13,117 nucleotides of DNA, from assembly GCA_030600525.1 (NCBI GenBank), contig JAUVLX010000067.1, positions 1 to 13,117 of the forward strand. Direction: 5' to 3'. The stretch comes from Desulfobulbus sp. (GTDB lineage Bacteria > Desulfobacterota > Desulfobulbia > Desulfobulbales > Desulfobulbaceae). This document shows, in pieces, positions 7,303 through 13,117 of the stretch (positions are counted from its first letter, which is position 1; each line of letters opens with the position of its first letter). The notes under the pieces are model-generated. The model had not been told where the DNA came from. It saw only the letters and a list, made by a program, of their open reading frames with translations, and made no database searches. The position numbers and the translations under genes were made by a program.

Positions 7303-7481
7303 GGAGCTGTCCGTAGATAAGTTGGACAATATCGCGCTCATATTTAGGTTAGCTTTGGGTGATCTAATTGAACAAAGCCGCAGGCGTAGTTGTGCTACGT
7401 TGAGGACTTTGTGATTGCAGATCAGCCAAAGATGACCTGAAGATGCGATGCGAGATGTTCAAGTTATTTCCGGACAACTCC
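7303..7481. mobile_element. MITE-like palindromic element with terminal inverted repeats
   Basis: The left end GGAGCTGTCCG (7303-7313) and right end CGGACAACTCC (7471-7481) are inverted repeats with one mismatch. TTA flanks both sides (7300-7302 and 7482-7484), like a target duplication. The whole 179 bp folds on itself with no gaps: two 87-base arms around a 5-base loop, centred on CGTAG-TTGTG-CTACG (7385-7399). By hand about 56 of 87 positions are complementary, with 21 of the outer 26. No open reading frame lies within. Short size, palindromy, terminal repeats and TTA duplication fit a non-autonomous element moved by a transposase in trans; TNA duplications and GGAGxTGTCC-like ends recall some IS5-family groups (from memory). 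It separates two same-strand operons and could also act as a transcript-processing or termination structure. Confidence 0.7.
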
Positions 7482-7500
7482 TTAGTGCAAAATATTAGTA

Positions 7501-10263
7501 TTACACGCCTGGGTTTTTTGGAGGCGTAAAAGCTTCATTGAGGTCAGGCTTAGCTGCTTCTTCTGTGGGTGGAGACAGGGTAGCTTGTGTCTCATTACTC
7601 TTGTCTTCCTGTTCTCCCGCTCCTTGTTCTCTTTTTTCCTGAAAGGCAAGCAGTTCCTCTTTAAATAATGTGGTCTGCAACAGGCTACACAGAGGGGGGA
7701 GCAGCGTAAAGAACGTGATCCCTGCCATGAGCATAAATGAAATAGTTATGAATGCCGCTGTTTGCAATAAGCAATAGGCAGAAAAAATGGCTGGGGCGCA
7801 TCCGAAAGTCACCGCTGCTAGGCTCCACATGAGTGGGAAAGAGCTGGCTGAAAACGGTTTTTCGATGTTCTCGTGCCAGCAGCCATGTTCTTTGATTGTT
7901 CTACTGAGTGAGTACAGCATCATTGAGGTAAGGGTGAAGGCAACAGGAAGCAGTATGATTACGGTTGCCATGGTAAAGGCACCTAGCTTCATTCCCAGTA
8001 ATCCTATTGTCCCGTAAGTAAAGATGAGCATGTAGCTTGTGCATGTGAAAATGGACAGCCCGTAAACAGGAGAGTGTCGTATAAATGAAAATATGAGGCA
8101 TCCTGCCGTCAGGCCCACTGCGGCCCATAGAAAGAGGGAAGATACGGCCTTCTCATTCCATGTTTTAAAACCGTAGGCTGGTCCGGTCCAATAATAATCC
8201 AATGGAAGGGGAGGAGGGAGGGTTTTGAAATAGGACGCAGCCGCTTGTGAGATTTTTTCTATGGCACTTGGCGAAGAACTTTTCAGGTAAAGGGTGAGAG
8301 TCGTTTGGGTCGCATCGGCAGTGATAAAGCGCGACAGATAATGTGTCGGCCGTTTTTCTTTAAAAGCAGCAAGGGTCTGATTAACGCTACCTATGGTTGT
8401 TGGTATTCGTTTGTACCCCGGGGCGCCCTCAAATAATGCCTGGTGCATTGTTTGTACAATATCCACTATTGATATGGTTTTGCCTACTTGAGGCATTTGT
8501 TCCAAAAACTTTTGCAAGTCTGCCAGGTAAGCAAGGACGGCTGGCCTGAGAAAAACTTGTTGTTCGTTATCCAGATGGGCGAGGATATCCAGGGCTATCG
8601 ACCAGCGGTTAATCTGTATGTCGTGCTCCAGTTGGAGCGCATTCATTTTTTGACGCCAAAGGCTGGTGAGTCTGTTTGAAAGTTCAAGGGCTGAATCCAG
8701 GTGGGCAGTGGTTTGTTCGATATCTTTTTCAAGTGTTGTGTAAAATGACGGTGCGTCGTCGAAGGCATTCTTCAGCCGGCCTGTCAGCCATTGCTGCACT
8801 TCATTTAGAGACCGTTTATCCACAGTTGCCGAGCATACAAGGTGGAGCTGGTCAATGCCGGCAAAGCGTTGACTGTTTTTTTGGGCTGCCTTTTGAACCC
8901 AATGTGTTTTTGCATACCACTGTACAGGGGGGGCATCAATTGTTGTCAGCATGATACCTGTCATCCCCAGGGCAAGGAAAATCGTATGGGGTGTTACCAC
9001 GTACGGCCAATGATTGGCGCAGATATATGCCAGTTTTCTCGGGAGAGGGCTTTGGGTTGTATGCTTACTCAGGATAGCCAGCAAGCTGCTTGTTTTGTTA
9101 TTGCTTTTTCCTTCTGAACGCCAAGACGGGGATAATATTATAAGTGTGGCGGGAACAGCCATTACGGTGGCGCAAAAAGCAAATAAAACCGCAAGCGCTG
9201 CGAAAAAACCTAAAAAACGAACAGTGCTGAGGGATGAGAAACACAGACAAAGGCAGGTGACCCCAGAAGCCAGGGAAATGAGCCAAAGCAGTGGCAGGAG
9301 GCTTTTCATCTCCTTACCTATAAAAGTGGTTGGTTCTGCTTTCTCGGGCAACGCGCTGTTAAGGAAGGCTATGAGCCAGATTGAGAAGAGGAGTGAAGTG
9401 CATGCTGCAGTCAACGGAGGGATAAAACTGAAAATATCTGCTGGCAACTGTACCAGGGTTTGCAATGCCAGGATGACCGAAGTAGAGCAAGCTACCGGAA
9501 GGATAACTACGCAGCTGTACCCAGAGGGGAACACCATCAAGAGTGAAATGGCAACAATGAGTGCCAGGCTGATGCATGTGAGAGGGATACTGTTTTTCTG
9601 TATTTCTCTGAAAAAGTTTTCTCTGGCAAACGATAACCCTGAAAAGAGCAGCTGGGGATGTTGGGGATCTTTGTTTACGGTAAGGTTTTGTAACTTTTGT
9701 TGTATTTTCTGGGTTTGGCCGCTTATCAGGCAGGGGAGGCGCAGGGCCATTGCTTTTCCGTCTTGGGAAACAAATGTGTTGCTCAGTAAGGGGGATTGCA
9801 GCGCCCGTTCAGCTGTCGCTTCTGTGAGTTGGGGAGTGTCAAGTGTGGCATCCAGAAACGGGGTAAGCTCAATCGCTCCAAGACCACCTGGAGCAACGAA
9901 GTCTATGTTGCCTGGAGCAAGGTAGTCGTTTGCAATAATCTGCGGAGAGGAACTTGTCACTGTTGCAAAAGGCTGAAGAGTTTGGTCAAGGGCAATGATA
10001 AATGATAAAGCAGTTGGGGCAAAGACACCTGCTTTATTCGAACTCGGGAGAATGCCAACCGTCAGTATCTCTTGAGCAGCCAGAGGTTGCTCGGAAGGCA
10101 ATAGTTTTGTCCAGGGGGGGCCCTTGGTCAATAATGTGGTTGTTGATTGTTGGGCAAGAGTAAAAAAAAGGATTGTGCTGAGGACGGTAAGAAGCAGGAG
10201 GCAGCATATCACCTTACGAGGATGAGTGATCGGATATTGGATCAGAGATGTTGTGAAAGACAT
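7501..10263 (-). CDS. RND/MMPL-superfamily membrane protein lacking the usual TM acidic relay
   Basis: A 920-aa inner-membrane protein with the duplicated RND/MMPL layout. TM1 (18-37), a periplasmic loop (about 40-222) and TM2-TM6 (225-377) are followed by a linker, TM7 (about 420-440), a long helical periplasmic loop (about 445-700), TM8-TM12 (706-864) and a hydrophilic Glu/Pro-rich cytoplasmic tail. Size and layout resemble lipid exporters such as MmpL and HpnN. TM4 (FIPPLTAACTSLLFSIWL) and TM10 (TVIILLPVAFTLTSMMLY) contain no Asp or Glu, where relatives carry GxxxDY-like relay residues. The start is placed at ATG 10263, 2 nt after the ArsR stop; a longer frame from 10356 would overlap arsR and lies before the first hydrophobic segment. 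Coupling to arsR indicates shared control. Cargo and energy source are unknown. Confidence 0.82.
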   Translation of the reverse strand: MSFTTSLIQYPITHPRKVICCLLLLTVLSTILFFTLAQQSTTTLLTKGPPWTKLLPSEQPLAAQEILTVGILPSSNKAGVFAPTALSFIIALDQTLQPFATVTSSSPQIIANDYLAPGNIDFVAPGGLGAIELTPFLDATLDTPQLTEATAERALQSPLLSNTFVSQDGKAMALRLPCLISGQTQKIQQKLQNLTVNKDPQHPQLLFSGLSFARENFFREIQKNSIPLTCISLALIVAISLLMVFPSGYSCVVILPVACSTSVILALQTLVQLPADIFSFIPPLTAACTSLLFSIWLIAFLNSALPEKAEPTTFIGKEMKSLLPLLWLISLASGVTCLCLCFSSLSTVRFLGFFAALAVLFAFCATVMAVPATLIILSPSWRSEGKSNNKTSSLLAILSKHTTQSPLPRKLAYICANHWPYVVTPHTIFLALGMTGIMLTTIDAPPVQWYAKTHWVQKAAQKNSQRFAGIDQLHLVCSATVDKRSLNEVQQWLTGRLKNAFDDAPSFYTTLEKDIEQTTAHLDSALELSNRLTSLWRQKMNALQLEHDIQINRWSIALDILAHLDNEQQVFLRPAVLAYLADLQKFLEQMPQVGKTISIVDIVQTMHQALFEGAPGYKRIPTTIGSVNQTLAAFKEKRPTHYLSRFITADATQTTLTLYLKSSSPSAIEKISQAAASYFKTLPPPLPLDYYWTGPAYGFKTWNEKAVSSLFLWAAVGLTAGCLIFSFIRHSPVYGLSIFTCTSYMLIFTYGTIGLLGMKLGAFTMATVIILLPVAFTLTSMMLYSLSRTIKEHGCWHENIEKPFSASSFPLMWSLAAVTFGCAPAIFSAYCLLQTAAFITISFMLMAGITFFTLLPPLCSLLQTTLFKEELLAFQEKREQGAGEQEDKSNETQATLSPPTEEAAKPDLNEAFTPPKNPGV

Positions 10264-10265
10264 TC

Positions 10266-10586
10266 TTATTGTTGGGGAAAGGTCGTTGAATTCTGGACAG
10301 GTTGGGCGTCGCAATAGAGATCGTGGAATACCTTTATCAGTTCCGTTACCCGGCAATCGGCAATACTCTTATCGTGATAGTTCGCGTCTCGTCGTGTGTT
10401 TATCAGGCCATGGGTTCTCAATGTAGAAAGGTGCTGGGAGTGGTTGGCACTGGATGTTTTGGCAATGGTTGCAAGTTCTCCTGCGGTCAGCTCCCGGTTA
10501 GTGAGGGAGCTGAGAATGTTGAGACGAATTGGATGGGCTATTGATTTGATAACCAGTGATAGCTGTTTGGTCTGTTTGTTATTCAT
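10266..10586 (-). CDS. ArsR/SmtB-family winged-helix regulator
   Basis: A 106-aa dimeric repressor-type protein. Residues about 10-75 form the winged helix: SIAHPIRLNILSSLTN, then RELTAGELATIAKTSSANHS, recognition helix around QHLSTLRTHGLI, and a wing. The metal-site CxC of ArsR and CadC sensors in the ELxxCxL segment is absent (here ELTAGELA). Only two cysteines occur, Cys78 and Cys92 near the C-terminal helix, so sensing may be redox-based or use another ligand; this is inference. ATG 10586 is preferred, with GGA 7 nt upstream; an ATG at 10598 in the same frame has no ribosome binding site. It reads straight into the RND/MMPL-type gene (2-nt gap), so it most likely controls that gene and itself. 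Confidence 0.9.
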   Translation of the reverse strand: MNNKQTKQLSLVIKSIAHPIRLNILSSLTNRELTAGELATIAKTSSANHSQHLSTLRTHGLINTRRDANYHDKSIADCRVTELIKVFHDLYCDAQPVQNSTTFPQQ

Positions 10587-10623
10587 TGCGCAGTCCATGT
10601 GGGAAAAACGTTTACTTAAGCAA

Positions 10624-10653
10624 ATTATTGAATAGTTGCCTGCTGCTTGTCAA
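10624..10653 (-). promoter_or_regulatory. Sigma70-like promoter of the arsR operon
   Basis: On the minus strand, TTGACA (10653-10648) is followed after 18 bp by AATAAT (10629-10624), five of six matches to TATAAT. This would start transcription near 10617 and leave a leader of about 30 nt before the ATG at 10586. This is the best promoter match I found in the window. I could not identify a convincing ArsR operator repeat around it. Confidence 0.6.
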
Positions 10654-11088
10654 GAAATATGTTCGTTTTTCAGGGAGTTGATTGAAGTTAGAGCGTCATG
10701 GATAGTATTTAGTGTGTTGCTGCGTGTATCAGTGATAGTGAAGGGTGGTATCAGAAAAAAGCAAAAGCAGTGAGGCGGTATGAGAAGTAGACCATTGTAG
10801 CGAACGATCCTGTTGTTGGGCTTGCAGTAAAAAGTATCTTAACAGCTTGTTTTTTTTAATGGTATTGCGTCTTTTTTTTGCGGTTTTGTTTTTGGACGCA
10901 GCAAACCATCCTCGGTTAGGAAGAACCAGATGTTTCTGTGAGGTGAGGCCGTAAGATTTGTTATATCTTGACAAAGGAAAAAGGTGTTATTACTCGTACT
11001 ACTATATATCCAGAAGTGAGAGGTATTTGATAACGTTCTGTTTTTCTCTGTATTACCCAACAACCTACACATGATAATAAAGAGTAAA
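10654..11088. other. Divergent intergenic region without a convincing gene
   Basis: The gap between arsR (minus) and acs (plus) is about 570 bp in all. The short frames here on either strand have no recognisable domain, no good ribosome binding site and low-complexity A/T-rich composition. On the plus strand TTGACA (10968-10973) could be a -35 box for acs, but no good -10 follows at 16-18 bp; TATTAC (10988-10993) is only 14 bp away. TGCGTC (10866-10871) and GACGCA (10895-10900) form an inverted repeat around T-rich sequence. A run of eight T follows a short AACA/TGTT stem near 10845-10858. The length would allow room for an activator-controlled acs promoter or a small RNA, neither of which I can support. 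Confidence 0.4.
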
Positions 11089-11116
11089 AGGAAAGCTGCG
11101 TTGGCTATGCTTTCCT
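11089..11116 (+). promoter_or_regulatory. Hairpin in the acs leader region
   Basis: AGGAAAGC (11089-11096) and GCTTTCCT (11109-11116) form a perfect 8-bp stem around a 12-base loop, 52 bp before the acs start. No T-run follows, so it is not a terminator for upstream read-through. It could be a leader-RNA structure or a protein-binding dyad. Confidence 0.35.
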
Positions 11117-11168
11117 AGTAGGTATGGTGTCTGCAATCCATGCTTAAATAATAGTCCAAGGGGGGCCT

Positions 11169-13117
11169 ATGAGTGCAAAAGAAATAGAAGACAAGATTAC
11201 GAGTTTGCTGAGTGAGGGAAATGTTTTTCAGCCACCTCAGGAAGGTCGTGATAAGGCGTGGATAAAATCCCTTGATCAATACAAGGAAATCTATCAGCGC
11301 TCTATGGATGATCCGGAGGGGTTTTGGGCTGAACGTGCCGAAGAACTCGTCACCTGGGATAAAAAATGGGATAAGGTGCTGGATTGTGATTTGACTGTTC
11401 CCGAGGTCAAGTGGTTTCAGGGTGGGAAACTTAATGTCTCCTACAATTGTCTTGACCGGCATCTTGAGGATGGTCGTCGCAATAAAGCTGCTATCATCTG
11501 GCAGGGAGAACCGGAAGAAGATGTAAGGGTCTATACCTACCAGATGCTCCACACTGAAGTGTGCCGGTTTGCTAATGTACTGAAGAAAAAAGGTGTAAAA
11601 AGGGGCGATCGGGTTGCAATCTATATGCCGATGATTCCGGAACTGGCTATTTCTCTGCTGGCATGTACCCGGCTTGGTGCTGTGCATTCTGTTGTGTTTG
11701 CAGGATTCTCTGCGGTTGCCCTGCAGAGTCGAATCAATGATTGTGAGGCCAAGGTTCTGTTGACCGCAGATGCCGTACTTCGCGGGGGGAAGTCTATCCC
11801 ACTGAAAGCAAGTGCTGATCAGGCTATGGAGGGATGTGACTGCGTTGAAAGCTGTATCGTTGTTAATCGGGCAGGGACTGAAGTGACCATGCAAGAAGGA
11901 CGTGATTGCTGGTGGCATGAAGAAGTTGAAGAGCCTGATATTGCAACCTACTGCGAACCGGAATCTATGGATGCTGAGGATTTGCTGTTTATTCTCTATA
12001 CTTCAGGTTCTACCGGTAAGCCCAAAGGTGTTGTCCACACCACTGGTGGCTATTTAATGTATGCCATGCACACCAGTCAGTGGGTATTTGATCTTAATGA
12101 CGAAGATGTTTATTGGTGTACAGCTGATGTCGGCTGGATTACCGGGCATAGTTATATCCTTTATGGCCCGCTTGGTCTTGGCGCAACTACTGTTATGTTT
12201 GAAGGCGTTCCAAACTATCCGACTCCTGATCGGTTCTGGAAGATAGTTGACAAGTTTAAAGTTAATATCTTCTACACTGCCCCAACTGCCATTCGTGCGC
12301 TTATGCGTGATGGCATTGAGCATACCCAGCGCTATGATATGTCCAGTCTGCGCATTCTCGGATCTGTTGGCGAACCGATTAACCCGGAAGCATGGATGTG
12401 GTACCATGTTAATGTGGGTAAGGAAAAACTGCCCATTGTTGACACCTGGTGGCAGACTGAAACCGGCGGGATCATGATTTCGCCACTGCCATATGCAACC
12501 CCGCTAAAGCCAGGGTCTGCAAGTTACCCGTTACCCGGTATTGATGCGGCAATTTTTAATGAGGAAGGAGAAGAAGCTGCTCCCAATGAGGGTGGGCACC
12601 TTGTTATCCGCCAGCCTTGGCCTGGCATGCTTCGTGGCGTTTTCGGTGATCCTCAACGGTACAAGAAGGCTTATTTCAGCCGTTATGAAGGGATTTATGA
12701 CCCTGAAGACGGAGCCCGTTGTGATGAAGATGGTTACTTTTGGATCATGGGGCGTCTTGATGACGTTATCAATGTCAGTGGTCACAGACTAGGTACAGCG
12801 GAAATCGAATCAGCATTGGTATCCCACGAGGCGGTGGCGGAAGCCGCTGCTGTTGGTATGCCTCATCCCATCAAGGGGCAGGCGATTTTTGCCTATGTTA
12901 CCCTGATGTCGTGGGCTGAAGAAAGTGATGAACTGTTGGCAGAATTGCGCAAACATGTACGTGCCGAAATCGGACCAATCGCTACCCCAGAGGCCATACA
13001 ATGGGCACCTGGTTTGCCGAAGACCCGTTCCGGAAAGATTATGCGTCGTATTCTACGCAAAATTGCTGCCAATGATTTCAAAGATTTTGGTGATACTTCG
13101 ACCCTGGCTGATCCTTC
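11169..13117 (+). CDS. acs: Acetyl-CoA synthetase, AMP-forming (3' end beyond window)
   Basis: A cytoplasmic enzyme of the ANL superfamily that makes acetyl-CoA from acetate, ATP and CoA via acetyl-AMP. The window holds 649 codons; the family is about 650 aa, so only the last residues after STLADPS are missing. Visible motifs are the phosphate loop YTSGSTGKPKG (277-287), DTWWQTETGG (425-434) with Trp428 matching the residue that limits the pocket to acetate, Arg529, GHRLGTAEIE (538-547, with Arg540), and the C-terminal PKTRSGK with Lys623, the lysine acetylated in bacterial Acs. The usual (S/T)-G-D before GAR is Pro512-Glu513-Asp514 here; the ribose-binding Asp is kept. ATG 11169 is preceded by AAGGGG (11158-11163). 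No pta, ackA or actP homologue is nearby, so whether it works in acetate uptake or carbon assimilation cannot be told. Confidence 0.96.
   Translation, partial: MSAKEIEDKITSLLSEGNVFQPPQEGRDKAWIKSLDQYKEIYQRSMDDPEGFWAERAEELVTWDKKWDKVLDCDLTVPEVKWFQGGKLNVSYNCLDRHLEDGRRNKAAIIWQGEPEEDVRVYTYQMLHTEVCRFANVLKKKGVKRGDRVAIYMPMIPELAISLLACTRLGAVHSVVFAGFSAVALQSRINDCEAKVLLTADAVLRGGKSIPLKASADQAMEGCDCVESCIVVNRAGTEVTMQEGRDCWWHEEVEEPDIATYCEPESMDAEDLLFILYTSGSTGKPKGVVHTTGGYLMYAMHTSQWVFDLNDEDVYWCTADVGWITGHSYILYGPLGLGATTVMFEGVPNYPTPDRFWKIVDKFKVNIFYTAPTAIRALMRDGIEHTQRYDMSSLRILGSVGEPINPEAWMWYHVNVGKEKLPIVDTWWQTETGGIMISPLPYATPLKPGSASYPLPGIDAAIFNEEGEEAAPNEGGHLVIRQPWPGMLRGVFGDPQRYKKAYFSRYEGIYDPEDGARCDEDGYFWIMGRLDDVINVSGHRLGTAEIESALVSHEAVAEAAAVGMPHPIKGQAIFAYVTLMSWAEESDELLAELRKHVRAEIGPIATPEAIQWAPGLPKTRSGKIMRRILRKIAANDFKDFGDTSTLADP

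Noticed and set aside
7300..7484. CRISPR or tandem repeat array
   Set aside because: The repeats are a single inverted pair around one centre, not direct repeats with spacers.
9014..9925. 303-codon open frame on the plus strand
   Set aside because: It lies wholly inside the RND/MMPL-type gene on the opposite strand. The translation is basic, Ser/Arg-rich and has no recognisable domain, typical of an antisense shadow.
10264..10356. Extended N-terminus of the RND/MMPL-type protein
   Set aside because: The extra 31 residues overlap the arsR 3' end and precede the first membrane segment without adding a signal. The start 2 nt after the arsR stop fits an operon better.
10444..10475. TGGCAC-like sigma54 promoter
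   Set aside because: TGGCAC is present but no TTGC element lies at the required spacing, and it is inside arsR coding sequence.
10729..11072. Short minus-strand frames in the arsR-acs spacer
   Set aside because: They overlap one another, have low-complexity composition and no ribosome binding site or domain.
11115..11918. 267-codon open frame on the minus strand
   Set aside because: It is antisense to the clear acetyl-CoA synthetase and shows no domain, so it is a shadow.

Overview
The window looks like chromosomal DNA from a Gram-negative bacterium with an outer membrane. It carries an RND efflux system, an MlaC-type periplasmic lipid carrier and a second RND/MMPL-type membrane protein. 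Base composition is moderate by eye. The mix of genes (thioredoxin reductase with a DUF2892 protein, orphan MlaC, RND/MMPL protein, AMP-forming acetyl-CoA synthetase) recalls sulfate reducers of the Desulfobacterota, for example Desulfobulbales-like organisms. That placement is an impression from memory; no search was run.

Left part, plus strand (1-5990): a TetR/CerR-type repressor (120-767), an RND periplasmic adaptor (789-1907) and an RND permease (1904-5004) form a tight efflux operon. The permease is split by a one-base frame disruption at a run of nine G (3686-3694). It is followed by a 63-aa protein that is essentially only the C4 zinc finger of the DksA/TraR family (5065-5256), then an MlaC/Ttg2D-type lipid carrier (5370-5990).

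Middle, minus strand (6122-10598): two operons read right to left. An ArsR-family regulator (10586-10266), with a good sigma70-like promoter, is coupled by a 2-nt gap to a 920-aa RND/MMPL-fold membrane protein (10263-7501). That protein lacks acidic residues at the usual proton-relay positions in TM4 and TM10. Further on, a DUF2892 membrane protein (7275-7081) and thioredoxin reductase trxB (7066-6122) form a second unit. The two units are separated by a 179-bp non-coding palindrome (7303-7481) with terminal inverted repeats and a TTA duplication, which resembles a MITE. A 44-nt two-tier hairpin lies between the convergent mlaC-like and trxB genes.

Right part, plus strand (11169-13117): acetyl-CoA synthetase (acs), nearly complete and cut off by the window end. 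It is divergent from the ArsR operon across a 570-bp region without a convincing gene.

Main points of interest: the G9 frame disruption in the efflux pump, the ArsR-coupled RND/MMPL protein without its usual acidic relay, the finger-only DksA relative, and the MITE-like palindrome sitting where the trxB operon promoter should be. I did not find a clearly new multi-gene system; the ArsR-RND/MMPL pair is the nearest candidate.
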